A stretch of 64,000 nt of DNA, taken from Mycobacterium lacus. Lineage in GTDB: Bacteria > Actinomycetota > Actinomycetes > Mycobacteriales > Mycobacteriaceae. The stretch spans positions 4,783,952 to 4,847,951 of the forward strand of contig NZ_AP022581.1 of NCBI RefSeq assembly GCF_010731535.1, read 5' to 3'. A model generated the notes under the pieces. That model saw only the letters and a program-made list of their open reading frames with translations. It ran no database searches and was not told the DNA's origin. Both the position numbers and the translations under genes were made by a program. This document shows, one piece after another, positions 46,010 through 55,552 of the stretch. Numbering within the stretch: the stretch's first letter is position 1; each line of letters starts with the position of its first letter.

Positions 46010-47009
46010 AGCGGCCTCCCGCGTGAAGGGCTGGGACTGTATCGGCCAGCGTCTCGCGCGGATCTCGATAGGTGATGCCGAGTTCCTCCTCGCTCGGCGA
46101 ATCGTCGGACTCCGGCATCTGCGTGTAGTACTGCATCCCCGCCGCGGTGAACGGATTGTCGAAGAGTAGATATGGTCCAAACAGATCGAGCACCGTCCCG
46201 GCCACGCGCAGCACGGTGTCGGGAACCGGAACAGCCACCATCGGGGTGTTGGCGACGTCTCCGAGCAGATTCGCCAGCTCGGCCACGGGAATCCGATGGC
46301 CACCGACCATGTAGCGACGCGGTCCGCGCCCGGGTTCCAACAGCGCCACGTGCAGCGCGGCGAGATCGCGGACGTCGACGATCAGCCACGCCGCGTTTCG
46401 CCCGGGAATGGTGTGCATTTGCAGCGCCGCTTTGACGCCCTCGCCCGCCTCGCCGAATTGGTCGCCGACGGGCGGGCCGAGAACCATGCCGGGATAGGTG
46501 ATGTTCACCGGTGCGCCGGCGTCCTGCAGGGCGCGAGCATAGATCTCGACCTGCGCCTTGGATTGTCCGTAGCCGTCCGTTCCGCCGGCAACCGGCAGGT
46601 CCGCCGTCAGCGTCTCCAAGCCGGGATGAAATAGCGCCGTGAAGCTTGACACGTGCACGATCGGATCGAGCCCGAGTTGGACGGCTTGACCGAGGACGTT
46701 CCGGGCGCCCTCCATGTTCGTGCTCAGCATGTGTGCGGTCTGGCGCGGGTCGGTTGCGACCAGGGCGGCGCCGTGCACGACGGCGTCGCATCCGCGCAAC
46801 GCCGCACGCACGGAATCGCGGTCCTTGATGTCCCCGACGACGACGTCCGACACCTCGACGCCCAGCTTGGCCACCGATGTCTGCAGTCGTTCGGGCTTGC
46901 GTACCAGGAAGCGGACGGAGTGTCCCGCGTCAGCGATGGCCCTGGCGGTCCAACCGCCCACGAATCCCGTACCGCCTGTCACCAGAACGTGCATGGTGCG
47001 ATTCTGCAC
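45912..47009 (-). CDS. NAD-dependent epimerase/dehydratase (Rv3725-like)
   Basis: This extended short-chain dehydrogenase has the Rossmann loop GGTGFVGG at residues ~11-18, catalytic Tyr-x-x-x-Lys as YGQSK and LVRKPERLQ in the cofactor region. It resembles dihydroflavonol-reductase-like oxidoreductases. The enzyme core ends near RDPRETLADTVPALH, about residue 310, close to the 309 residues I recall for Rv3725. The remaining 55 codons are Arg/Ser/Gly-rich, look non-conserved and run antisense to the small membrane gene. The substrate is unknown. Confidence 0.88.
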   Translation of the reverse strand: MQNRTMHVLVTGGTGFVGGWTARAIADAGHSVRFLVRKPERLQTSVAKLGVEVSDVVVGDIKDRDSVRAALRGCDAVVHGAALVATDPRQTAHMLSTNMEGARNVLGQAVQLGLDPIVHVSSFTALFHPGLETLTADLPVAGGTDGYGQSKAQVEIYARALQDAGAPVNITYPGMVLGPPVGDQFGEAGEGVKAALQMHTIPGRNAAWLIVDVRDLAALHVALLEPGRGPRRYMVGGHRIPVAELANLLGDVANTPMVAVPVPDTVLRVAGTVLDLFGPYLLFDNPFTAAGMQYYTQMPESDDSPSEEELGITYRDPRETLADTVPALHAGGRSRWSPQGASGRPHQGSRREADSATTSAAEEGD

Positions 47010-47063
47010 GGATCGGCGCCCCGCCCATCGCTGGGGGCGGCGCCGCCGTGTGGCTTTCCGTCC

Positions 47064-47786
47064 CTAGAGGCGACTCGCGGCGAATTCCGCGCCTTGGCTC
47101 ACCATGCCGTTCAGCGCGTAGCCGACGTGCGCGACGGGGCTGTCGCCGTCACCGCAGATGCCGTCGCCGGGGGCGCACAACTTGAGCGTCTTGGCTTGAT
47201 AAAGCGGGCCGATGGCGATCGGCGGGGCGCCGTACTGTCCCAAGAACTGATCCGACGGCGCTCCGAACAGGGTGACCGCGGCGACGTGGTTTGCAATCTC
47301 GGGTGCCATCGGCGCGGGCACTAGCGATGCGGGCACTCCCGCCGGTACCGCGGCGGAGGTGACGTAGCCGGCGACGGCCGCGCCCTGGGAATATCCGCCG
47401 AGCACCGCCCTGGTCTTGGGGCAACTCGCCACCATGGACTGGATGTGGGTGCTCGCGTCACGAATCCCGTCGACGACCGTCCCGGGGAAATCGGGGCTAC
47501 CGAAGTCGGTACTGGCGGGGTAGTTGACCGCGTACACCCCGAGTGACCTGGCGCCAACCTGCGCGCGCAGCGCGTCGACGAACGCGCCTCCCACGGCGCC
47601 AAGGCCTGGCGGCTCACCGCTGCCGCGAGCGAACACCGCCTCAATGTCTGGGCACGGCTCCGCGGACGCCGCTGGGACGGGCACGCCCAACAGCGTCGAG
47701 GCGCACATCGCCGCCGCCACGCCTGCCGCTCCCATGAGCCGCCGCGCGCATTTCGCATGAACGAATTTGATGATGTGCCGCGCCAT
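47064..47786 (-). CDS. Secreted cutinase-family esterase (Cut5-like)
   Basis: This 240-residue alpha/beta hydrolase has a cleavable signal peptide (AGVAAAMCASTLLGVPVPAASA) and a mature N-terminus EPCPDIEAVFARGSGEPPG typical of cutinase-like proteins. The nucleophile is Ser in GGYSQGAAV. The Asp and His come from GDGICGDGDSPVAHVGYALNG. Conserved Cys pairs would form disulfides. ATG 47786 with AGGGG upstream is preferred over the longer frame. Mycobacterial members hydrolyse esters and phospholipids at the cell surface. From memory, M. tuberculosis cut5 at this position is split into cut5a/cut5b, whereas this copy is intact. Confidence 0.93.
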   Translation of the reverse strand: MARHIIKFVHAKCARRLMGAAGVAAAMCASTLLGVPVPAASAEPCPDIEAVFARGSGEPPGLGAVGGAFVDALRAQVGARSLGVYAVNYPASTDFGSPDFPGTVVDGIRDASTHIQSMVASCPKTRAVLGGYSQGAAVAGYVTSAAVPAGVPASLVPAPMAPEIANHVAAVTLFGAPSDQFLGQYGAPPIAIGPLYQAKTLKLCAPGDGICGDGDSPVAHVGYALNGMVSQGAEFAASRL

Positions 47787-48124
47787 GATAAAACCCCTGC
47801 CTGATCCCCACGCCTCGATGCTAGATCGAGATAGGTATAGCCAGAAGAGCTCATTTTTAACTCGCAACGCGGTTCACTCGGCGGAAGGGCGACCGACGTG
47901 TCGAGCCGTTCCGGCACGATCGCCGGTTTTTCTTCTGGGACCGCGCTAACGTCTGGCCAGGGAGCTCGCCAGATCAGCTGTGGTCACGAAGGGGCCGTGC
48001 GATGTTGTCGAATTTCGCGTCGTTGCCGCCGGAGATTATTTCGGCGCGGATGTTTGTCGGCGCGGGGTCGGGTCCGCTGTTGACGGCAGCGGCGGCCTGG
48101 GAGGGCCTTGCTTCCGAATTGGCC

Positions 48125-48668
48125 TCGGCGGCGGCCTCATTCAGGTCGGTGACCGCGGGGCTGGCGGCCGAATCCTGGCGGGGCCCGGCGTCGCAGGCGA
48201 TGGTGGCCAAGGCCGCCGCGTATCTGGGATGGCTCAGCGCGGCCGCGGCCCAGGCCGAGGGGGCAGCCGGTCGGGCCCGCACGGCGGCCGTCGTCTACGA
48301 AGCGGCGCGGGCAGCCACCGTGCATCCAGCGACGATCGCGGCCAACCGCAGTCAGCTGGTGTCACTGGTGCTATCAAACCTGTTGGGGCAGAACGCCCCG
48401 GCGATCGCGGCCACCGAGGCCCACTATGAGCGGATGTGGGCGGCGGATGTCGCGGCGATGTCGGGCTATCACGTGGGGGCTTCGGCGGTGGCCGCGCAGT
48501 TGCCCGCCATGCAGCAAGCGCTGCAAGACATCAACCTGGGCATCGGCAACAAGGGCAGCCTCAACCTGGGCAGCGGAAACACCGGCGACACCAACGTGGG
48601 CAGCGGAAACACCGGCAACACCAACCTGGGCAGCGGGAACACCGGCAACACCAACCTGGGCAGCGGGA
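48125..48668 (+). repeat. Left arm of a ~0.54-kb inverted duplication shared by two PPE-MPTR genes
   Basis: This stretch, encoding SAAASFRSVTAG to the first MPTR units, is almost identical to the reverse complement of 52540-53079. Sequences outside diverge. Recent gene conversion or duplication is implied. Confidence 0.85.
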
Positions 48669-49855
48669 ACCGCGGCAACGACAACGTCGGCAGCGGGAAC
48701 ACCGGCAACTACAACCTCGGCAGTGGCAACACCGGAGACTGGAACCTGGGCAGCGGAAACATCGGGAGCACGAACCTCGGCAGCGGAAACACGGGCGACG
48801 GAAACGTAGGTAGCGGGAACATCGGCGCCACCAACGTCGGTGCCGGAAATCGGGGCAACGCAAACGTCGGATTCGGCAACTTCGGCAGCAACAACTTCGG
48901 CAACGGAAACGGAGATGCGGACGCCGGAACGCCCGGCAACAACAACCTGGGAAGTGGGAACAGCGGTAGCAACAACATCGGCTTTGGAAACTTGGGCAAC
49001 GGCAATATTGGGTTCGGCAACCGTGGGAATAACAACATCGGCATCGGGCTAATCGGCGATAATAAGATAGGTTTCGGCGTCTTAAATTCGGGCAGCGGAA
49101 ACTTCGGCTTGTTCAACTCGGGCAACAATAATGTGGGCTTTTTCAATTCGGGCAATGGAAACTTTGGGATCGCCAACTCGGGTGACCTCAACACCGGCGT
49201 CGGGAACGCGGGCATTTCGAACACTGGTTTCGGAAACTCTGACTTAGAAAATTTCGGCCTCGGAAACGCTGGTCAACTCAACTTCGGCTTCGGAAACTCG
49301 GGCAACTTCAACCTTGGCTTCGGAAACGCCGGTGAACATAATTTCGGCGTGGGGAACTCCGGTCCCGCCAACCTGGGTTTCGGGAACTCGGGCATTGAGA
49401 ACGTGGGCAGCGGCAATTCGGGCTTCCATAATATTGGCTTCGGAAATGCCGGTCGTTTCAACACGGGGAATTTCAACTCGGGCGACACTAATACGGGCTT
49501 CTTTAACTCCGGCAACATCAACACCGGCTTCGTGAATTCCGGCAACCTCAATACCGGCGCGGGCAGCTCGGTCAACCAAACCGGCCCGAACTCGGGCTTC
49601 GGAAACACGGGAACCGGGAACTCGGGCTTCTTTAATTCGGGCAGCGATGGGAACTCCGGTGCCGGAAACTCCGGGAGCGGCGGCTTCAATGCGGGCTTCT
49701 TTAATTCCGGCGGTGGACTCAACACGGGCGTCGGAAATTCGGGCACGCTCGGGGCCAGCGGGGGGTTCTTCAACTCGGGCGTCGGCGTCAACACCGGTTT
49801 TTTCAATTCCAGCGCCGAGGGCGGTAGCAATGGCGCCTTCAACTGGGGTGCCGGT

Positions 49856-51149
49856 CAGGGCGCCGGAAAGGTTGATGCGTAGAGCTGTGACCTCGGCCGT
49901 TATCAGTGTGTGACCGGCGTGTCGGATGTGGCGGGTGTGGCCAACGGGCTTGGATGCAGGTTGCGAAGCCAACCATCCGAACCCGAGGTCACACCCACGT
50001 GCCATCTTCTCCGACGCCGCCTGCCGATGCGAACCCGACGCGCCACGAACGCCTGTTGCAAGCCCTGCAGACAGTGCCCGACCCACGCGACCGGCGCGGG
50101 GTGCGCTACTCGTTGGCCGGGGTGCTCGCACTGGCGGTCACAGCTACCTTGGCCGGGTGCCGGTCGTTCGCGGCGATCGGCCAATGGGCCGCAGAGGCGG
50201 CAAGTGGCACACTGGCTTCGTTCGGAGTCACCAGCGGCAGCGCCCCGGACGAATCGACGTTGCGCAAATTGTTCGCCCGCCTCGATGCCGACGCCCTCGA
50301 CCAAGCATTGGGCGTGTGGATGTGGACGCGAACCTTCACCGTCGAGCAGCGTCGCGTGATCGCCATCGACGGCAAGACGATCCGAGGCGCGCGCACCCGC
50401 GCTGGTGGCAGGGCCCCACACCTGATCGCCGCATTCGACCACGGTGCCGGAGTCGTGCTAGGACAGGTGGCCGTCGACGCAAAGAGCAACGAAATACCCG
50501 CTGCGCGAACACTGTTGAGGCATCTCGATCTCGACGATGCAGTGGTGACCCTCGATGCGATGCACACCCAAACCGATACCGCCACACTCATCACCGGCGC
50601 AGGCGGCGACTACGTGTTCACAGTGAAGGCGAATATGCCGACCCTGCACCACAAGCTCAAGACACTGCCCTGGAAGGACATGCCCGCCCACACGACCCGG
50701 GCCGCTGAGCGTGGCCGACACATCACCCGTTCGATCAAGGTCGCCGACGTTCCCGACTGGATCGACTTTCCCGGTGCAACCCAAGTCGCCCAGCTGCGCC
50801 GCACCGTCACCGTTGACGGAAGCAAAACCGTCGAGGTCGTGTACCTGATCACCTCAGCAAACCACACGGCCGCACCGCCCCAGCGGCTCGCCACCTGGGT
50901 CCAAGGGCACTGGAGCATAGAAAATCGCCTCCACTGGGTCCGAGACGTCACCTTCGCCGAGGACTCCTCGCAGGTACGCACCGGCCAAGCACCACGGGTG
51001 ATGGCCACCTGCCGCAACCTCGCCATCGGCATCCTGCGAATCACCGGCTGGGACAACATCGCCGCCGGCCTACGCCACCACGCCACACACCCAGACCATG
51101 CCCTCAAACTGGTCCTGACCTCATGAGACGCGACTTTTCCGGCACCCTG
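49856..51149 (+). mobile_element. ISAs1-family insertion sequence with 10-bp target duplication
   Basis: The element is 1294 bp with imperfect terminal inverted repeats CAGGGCGCCGGAAA and, from the other end, CAGGGTGCCGGAAA. GGGTGCCGGT occurs directly at 49846-49855 and 51150-51159. Restoration of the PPE-MPTR frame confirms both boundaries. One intact transposase gene fills it. Confidence 0.93.
49954..51126 (+). CDS. ISAs1-family transposase
   Basis: This transposase of about 390 residues has N-terminal DUF4338-like DPRDRRGVRYSLAGVLALAV, then APDESTLRKLF and AIDGKTIRGAR (catalytic Asp). Further elements are VTLDAMHTQ with a second Asp, DYVFTVKANMP, and HWSIENRLHWVRDVTFAED with the final acidic residues. 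All catalytic positions look intact, so the element may be active. ATG 49954 is a reasonable start; GTG at about 49999 is an alternative, and the frame is open from 49906. Confidence 0.9.
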   Translation: MQVAKPTIRTRGHTHVPSSPTPPADANPTRHERLLQALQTVPDPRDRRGVRYSLAGVLALAVTATLAGCRSFAAIGQWAAEAASGTLASFGVTSGSAPDESTLRKLFARLDADALDQALGVWMWTRTFTVEQRRVIAIDGKTIRGARTRAGGRAPHLIAAFDHGAGVVLGQVAVDAKSNEIPAARTLLRHLDLDDAVVTLDAMHTQTDTATLITGAGGDYVFTVKANMPTLHHKLKTLPWKDMPAHTTRAAERGRHITRSIKVADVPDWIDFPGATQVAQLRRTVTVDGSKTVEVVYLITSANHTAAPPQRLATWVQGHWSIENRLHWVRDVTFAEDSSQVRTGQAPRVMATCRNLAIGILRITGWDNIAAGLRHHATHPDHALKLVLTS

Positions 51150-51353
51150 GGGTGCCGGTGGCAATAATATTGGCTTCTTTAACTCGGGGTCCGGAACCTT
51201 GGGCGCCGGCGGCAACACGGGCGTCGCCAACACGGGCAACCGAAATTCGGGCTTTGCCAATCCGGGCAGCTTCAACTCGGGCGGCTTCAACTTCGGCACC
51301 CTACAGTCCGGCTTCTTCCATTTGTGACCTGCGGCATCGGGGAACGGTCGGCG

Positions 51354-53195
51354 TCAGCCGAAGAAGCCGGACTGGCCGAAGCCGGTATTGAAGCCACCCG
51401 AGCTGGATCCGCCCGAGTTGTGCAGACCCGAGTTCTCACCGTCGTCGCCCGAGTTGAAGAAGCCCGAGCTGAATCCGCCGCCGCCCGAGTTGAAGAAGCC
51501 CGAATTCACCCCGCCGCTGCCCGAGTTGAAAAAGCCCGTGTTGCCGACCCCGGTGCCCGAGTTGAAGAAGCCTACATGGCGGTTGCCTGAGTTGAAGAAG
51601 CCCGTGTTGAAATCGGTGCCTGAGTTCCCGGCGCCTGAACCGAGTGCGCCCGTGTTAAAGAATCCCGAGTTGCTGAATCCCGAGTTACCGAAGCCCGAGT
51701 TCGAGACCGGCTGGTTGGTCGTGCTGCCCAAGCCCGTGTTGTAGTCGCCCGAGTTGAACACGCCGGTATTGATATCCCCCGAGTTGGCAAACCCGGTGTT
51801 GACGTAGCCCGCGTTGAAGTCGCCCGTATTCAGGAACCCGGAGTTGAAGCTGCCGGTGTTGTGGTTGCCCGCATTGAAGAAGCCCGCGTTGAAGTCCCCC
51901 GCGTTCCCGATGCCGGTGTTGTGTTCTCCGGTGTTGCCGAAGCCGGTGTTGACCCCGGCGAGCGGGCCGGCGCCGGAGTTGCCGATACCGGTGTTCCTGC
52001 TGCCCGAGTTGCCGATCCCGGTGTCGATCTCGCCCGAGTTCGCGATGCCGGTGTTGGTGTGCCCCGAATTGCCGATGCCGAAATTCCCGTCGCCTGAGTT
52101 GAAGAAGCCAATGTTGCCGGTGCCCGAGTTGCCGAAGCCGACGTTCCCGCTGCCCGAGTTCAGCAGGCCGAAGCCGATCTGATTGTCGCCGGTGAGCCCG
52201 ATGCCGATGTTGTTGGTGCCGGTGTTGCCGAACCCGATGTTGTTATTGCCGTTGTTGCCCGAGCCCCAGTTGTGGTTGCCGGTGTTGCCGAAGCCGATGT
52301 TGTTATTTCCGTTGTTGCCCGAGCCCACATTGTTGTTTCCGGTGTTTCCGCCGCCGACGTTGTGGCTGCCCAGGTTGCCATTGCCGACGTTTCCGAATCC
52401 CGCCGTGCTCGCTGGCCCCGCGTTTCCGAAGCCCACGTTGTAATCGCCCAGGTTGCCGCCGCCGACGTTGAAGCTAGACGTGATTGAAAGCAGGGGGCTT
52501 CCGTTTCCGCTGCCGAGGTTGGTGCAGCCGAAGTTCCCGCTGCCCAGGTTGGTGTTGCCGGTGTTTCCGCTGCCCAGGTTGGTGTTGCCGGTGTTTCCGC
52601 TGCCCACGTTGGTGTCGCCGGTGTTTCCGCTGCCCAGGTTGAGGCTGCCCTTGTTGCCGATGCCCAGGTTGATGTCTTGCAGCGCTTGCTGCATGGCGGG
52701 CAACTGCGCGGCCACCGCCGAAGCCCCCACGTGATAGCCCGACATCGCCGCGACATCCGCCGCCCACATCTGCTCATAGTGGGCCTCGGTGGCCGCGATC
52801 GCCGGGGCGTTCTGCCCCAACAGGTTTGATAGCACCAGTGACACCAGCTGACTGCGGTTGGCCGCGATCGTCGCTGGATGCACGGTGGCTGCCCGCGCCG
52901 CTTCGTAGACGACGGCCGCCGTGCGGGCCCGACCGGCTGCCCCCTCGGCCTGGGCCGCGGCCGCGCTGAGCCATCCCAGATACGCGGCGGCCTTGGCCAC
53001 CATCGCCAGCGACGCCGGGCCCCGCCAGGATTCGGCCGCCAGCCCCGCGGTCACCGACCTGAATGAGGCCGCCGCCGAGGCCAATTCGGCGGCCAGCCCC
53101 TCCCAGGCCGACGCCGCCGTCAACAGCGGCGCAGACCCGGCACCGGCAAACAGCCGCGCCGAGTTGACCTCCGGCGGCAACACCGAAAAGTGCAT
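51354..53195 (-). CDS. PPE-MPTR protein
   Basis: This 613-residue protein has a PPE domain (MHFSVLPPEVNSARLF, WxG-like SAWEGL) for 180 residues, then MPTR repeats of the NxGxGN/NSGxxN kind to the end (FNTGFGQSGFFG). It is convergent with the interrupted PPE-MPTR gene, 26 bp apart. Residues ~38-215 match that gene almost exactly while the repeats after them differ. PPE-MPTR proteins are exported by ESX-5 and exposed at the surface; individual roles are mostly unknown. A ribosome site GAAAGGA precedes ATG 53195. The 3' repeat body is a hotspot for length variation. Confidence 0.92.
   Translation of the reverse strand: MHFSVLPPEVNSARLFAGAGSAPLLTAASAWEGLAAELASAAASFRSVTAGLAAESWRGPASLAMVAKAAAYLGWLSAAAAQAEGAAGRARTAAVVYEAARAATVHPATIAANRSQLVSLVLSNLLGQNAPAIAATEAHYEQMWAADVAAMSGYHVGASAVAAQLPAMQQALQDINLGIGNKGSLNLGSGNTGDTNVGSGNTGNTNLGSGNTGNTNLGSGNFGCTNLGSGNGSPLLSITSSFNVGGGNLGDYNVGFGNAGPASTAGFGNVGNGNLGSHNVGGGNTGNNNVGSGNNGNNNIGFGNTGNHNWGSGNNGNNNIGFGNTGTNNIGIGLTGDNQIGFGLLNSGSGNVGFGNSGTGNIGFFNSGDGNFGIGNSGHTNTGIANSGEIDTGIGNSGSRNTGIGNSGAGPLAGVNTGFGNTGEHNTGIGNAGDFNAGFFNAGNHNTGSFNSGFLNTGDFNAGYVNTGFANSGDINTGVFNSGDYNTGLGSTTNQPVSNSGFGNSGFSNSGFFNTGALGSGAGNSGTDFNTGFFNSGNRHVGFFNSGTGVGNTGFFNSGSGGVNSGFFNSGGGGFSSGFFNSGDDGENSGLHNSGGSSSGGFNTGFGQSGFFG
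52540..53079 (-). repeat. Right arm of the inverted PPE-MPTR duplication
   Basis: Near-identical to 48125-48668 in inverted orientation, flanking a 3.9-kb interval that includes both repeat regions and the ISAs1 element. Confidence 0.85.
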
Positions 53196-53262
53196 CGTTG
53201 CGGTCCTTTCTCGCCCAGCACTCTACGGCCGGACCGGCGCTGCGGATGCCGCTTTGCGTCAG

Positions 53263-54321
53263 CTAGCTCGCCGGCACCACACCGCGGGGCAGCGTCAGGG
53301 GCAGGTCGTTGTACGTTACGATCCCGGGCGCCGCGGCGACGACGGCCGGGATGGCGTGGATGGTGGGCATCGCCGTCATGATGTGCCCGAGCACCATGAA
53401 ATCGGCGATCGTCTCGGCCTGGAAATACGGCGGCGGCAGAAACCCGACCTTGGTTGTGACCGTTGGCTGCCCGTCGATCTGGATGACCCAGCCGTCCTGG
53501 TCGATCTTCCAGTCGGGATCGAGGGCCTGGCCCTTGCGCCAGCGGACGTCGATCTCGACCACCGTTTTGCCGCCGAGCACGCCCCGCCAGCTCGCGTGCA
53601 CACCCGCGACGCATCCAGCGGGTATCGTCCACGACCCGAGGTCGAGATCGGCTGTGGTCCGGGCATATTCGGCCACGCAACGCACGTCGTCCAACTCGAC
53701 GCCGAGCGCGTCGGCCACCAGCCGGACGGCCTCGGCGAAAATGGCCGTCCCCTTGGCGGTCATCGCCTGCAGCTCAGGGTGGTCGATCGGCCGGCCGAAG
53801 CCCACCGGCCGCTCGGTCGCCGGTGAGTCGTAGAACGTGGTGTCGGCGGCCTCGTGGACGGTGACCTTGTCGACCCGGTCGCACACCATCGCCGACACGA
53901 TGGCCAACAGCTCGGCGAAGCCCGGGCTGACGCCGGACCCGAAGATCGTGGAGCGACCGCGCTCGCAGGCTTCCAGGATCCGGTCGCGCCCGGCGCCGAG
54001 GTTGTGCCCGGTGATGAACGACGCCGTCGTCACGACGTTGACGCCCGCCGACAGGATGCGGACCAGCTCGTCGACGTCGATCCACATCGGGTTGTAGACC
54101 ACGCAGTCCGGATCGAGGGCGAGCAGCTCGTCGGCGTCGTTGCTGGCGACCACCCCCAGCGGTGCAATGCCGCACAGCTCGCCGGCATCGCGTCCCGCCT
54201 TGTCTGGCGACCAGGCATAACACCCCACCAGTTCGAGTTGCGGGTTGTCCACGATCGCGCGCAACGAGCTCTTGCCGACGTTTCCGGTGGTCCATTGCAC
54301 GACCCGATACTTGTTTGGCAC
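53263..54321 (-). CDS. Dihydrodipicolinate-reductase-like NAD(P) oxidoreductase
   Basis: This 352-residue protein has an N-terminal Rossmann domain RVVQWTTGNVGKSSLRAI in which TGNVGK replaces the usual GxGxxG, and CYAWSPDKAGRDAGEL for cofactor contact. Relatives are annotated as dihydrodipicolinate reductase-like or 2,4-diaminopentanoate dehydrogenase-like and occur in many mycobacterial copies. No lysine-pathway role is implied. GTG 54321 starts the conserved part (PNKYRVVQW). A 20-bp inverted repeat lies between its start and the next gene upstream, within its 5' leader region. Confidence 0.82.
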   Translation of the reverse strand: MPNKYRVVQWTTGNVGKSSLRAIVDNPQLELVGCYAWSPDKAGRDAGELCGIAPLGVVASNDADELLALDPDCVVYNPMWIDVDELVRILSAGVNVVTTASFITGHNLGAGRDRILEACERGRSTIFGSGVSPGFAELLAIVSAMVCDRVDKVTVHEAADTTFYDSPATERPVGFGRPIDHPELQAMTAKGTAIFAEAVRLVADALGVELDDVRCVAEYARTTADLDLGSWTIPAGCVAGVHASWRGVLGGKTVVEIDVRWRKGQALDPDWKIDQDGWVIQIDGQPTVTTKVGFLPPPYFQAETIADFMVLGHIMTAMPTIHAIPAVVAAAPGIVTYNDLPLTLPRGVVPAS

Positions 54322-54353
54322 TCGCTCAGCATAGGTAAGCGCGTTGCCTTGGC

Positions 54354-54407
54354 GACAGTGAATCTGACGACGCGACACGCCCATTTTGCGTCGTCAGATT
54401 CACTGTC
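54354..54407. repeat. Perfect 20-bp inverted repeat with 14-nt loop
   Basis: Arms 54354-54373 (GACAGTGAATCTGACGACGC) and 54388-54407 are exact reverse complements. It lies 6 bp after the stop of the 379-residue gene and 33 bp before the next minus-strand start. No T-run follows in the direction of transcription. It could terminate, attenuate or bind a regulator. Confidence 0.85.
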
Positions 54408-54412
54408 GGCGT

Positions 54413-55552
54413 TTAGTAAGTGGATTGAGAGGCCAGGATTTCGGCCAGGAAGGCGTCGTCCGCCGGCCGGTCCAACCGTGCCCGCGCCCAACGGCGGACC
54501 CGCTCTCGGATCTGGCGTGATTCGGGCGTCCCCGACAGCGGGACCCCGACTACCACCGACGTCACCGGCCAATCATGGTCCCACGCGGCCGATTCCGGCA
54601 TCGGCCGGTCCTGCGCCTCGGTGAGGGGAAGCGTGGCGCTTCCGTCGGCGTCCAAGGCACCGACGCCGCCGACGGCACCGGACCGCACCCGCACCCCGAC
54701 GCCGGTGGCCGGGTCCGGCCCGATGACGGCCGCGCGCACGACGGCGACCACCCCCGGCCCGGAAGCCTCGACACTCCAGTCGACGGTGTCCTCGGCCGCA
54801 TCGAATATGCCAGGGGGAACCGCGCCCCAGCTGATCGACGCGACGCCCCGCGCGATCGCAGCGCCACCCCGTGGACCCGCGTCGGAGCCGGCGGCCAGCG
54901 CATAGTCGTCGTGACGTCCGGCCGTAAGGTCACGAATCGCGCCCGAATCATCAAGTGCGGCAGCGAGTTCCGGCCAGCCGACGCCGTCCGCACCAATCTC
55001 GTCGGCAAGCTCGGCAGCGGCTCGCACCAGGTCGCCGACGCGCGGGTCGCCGGTCCGGACGTGTGCGACGAGGGCCGCGGCGTGCGGCGCCAGCAGGCCA
55101 GCCACGTCCGAATCCAGGGTGTCGTCGGTGAAGAAACCCTGCGCGCCGACCGTCAGCAAGGCAACCTCGACATCGAGCAGGGCACGGTCGAGACCGGGGA
55201 TGCCGTCCCGTTGACTGGCGGGCCACCAGCGCCGCAGCCAATGACCGACGGCCAGGCGACGCAGCGGGGCTATCGATGCCGGCGAGATGTCGACTCCGGT
55301 GACCTCGATGCTGCGTGGTCCGTCGGCGGCTTCCGCCACCGCCGCAGCAAGGGCGACGTGTCCGGACTCACCGAAAACGCGCCACAGCCAGTCGGCGCGA
55401 GACAAGTCGGTGAAGGTGATCTGGGGTGCGTCGGCTGGCTCGTCGATCGTCCAGGACAGCACCGCCCCGCTGACTTCCAGCACCGCCACCAATGGCGATG
55501 CCGCGGCGCTGGGGCCGGTGCTCCAAAGGCCGGATTCGGCGACCAATCTCAT
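54413..55552 (-). CDS. Hypothetical 379-residue protein, coupled to 55549-56868
   Basis: I do not recognise this protein. It is acidic, Ala/Val/Asp-rich, without signal or membrane helix. Features are an N-terminal beta-rich segment with LSWTIDEPADAPQITFTDL, a helical middle (GHWLRRWWPASQRDGIPGLDRALLDVEVALL) and a C-terminal beta segment with SVVVGVPLSGTPESRQIRERVRRWARARLD. It starts inside the end of the upstream gene (4-bp overlap), so the two are translated together. It lies in an accessory block near vapBC and a CHAT/TPR pair. No function is proposed. Confidence 0.7.
   Translation of the reverse strand: MRLVAESGLWSTGPSAAASPLVAVLEVSGAVLSWTIDEPADAPQITFTDLSRADWLWRVFGESGHVALAAAVAEAADGPRSIEVTGVDISPASIAPLRRLAVGHWLRRWWPASQRDGIPGLDRALLDVEVALLTVGAQGFFTDDTLDSDVAGLLAPHAAALVAHVRTGDPRVGDLVRAAAELADEIGADGVGWPELAAALDDSGAIRDLTAGRHDDYALAAGSDAGPRGGAAIARGVASISWGAVPPGIFDAAEDTVDWSVEASGPGVVAVVRAAVIGPDPATGVGVRVRSGAVGGVGALDADGSATLPLTEAQDRPMPESAAWDHDWPVTSVVVGVPLSGTPESRQIRERVRRWARARLDRPADDAFLAEILASQSTY

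Larger units (their letters stand above)
48002..51327 (+). pseudogene. PPE-MPTR gene interrupted by an ISAs1 element
   Basis: The PPE domain (residues 1-180, FASLPPEIISARMFVGAG) is followed by pentapeptide-type MPTR repeats of N-x-G-x-G-N, N-S/T-G pattern. The frame breaks at 49855, where an ISAs1-family element sits. Beyond it, after one copy of the 10-bp duplication GGGTGCCGGT, the frame continues from 51160 with GNNIGFFNSGSGTLGAGGN and ends at 51327 with LQSGFFHL. Removing the element gives a 673-residue PPE-MPTR protein without any frameshift. In its present state the frame runs 8 codons into the element, giving a 626-residue protein lacking the native C-terminus. Confidence 0.93.

Noticed and set aside
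48560..49850. Tandem DNA repeats as an independent repeat array
   Set aside because: The periodicity is the coding pattern of MPTR repeats (NxGxGN) in one continuous PPE frame.
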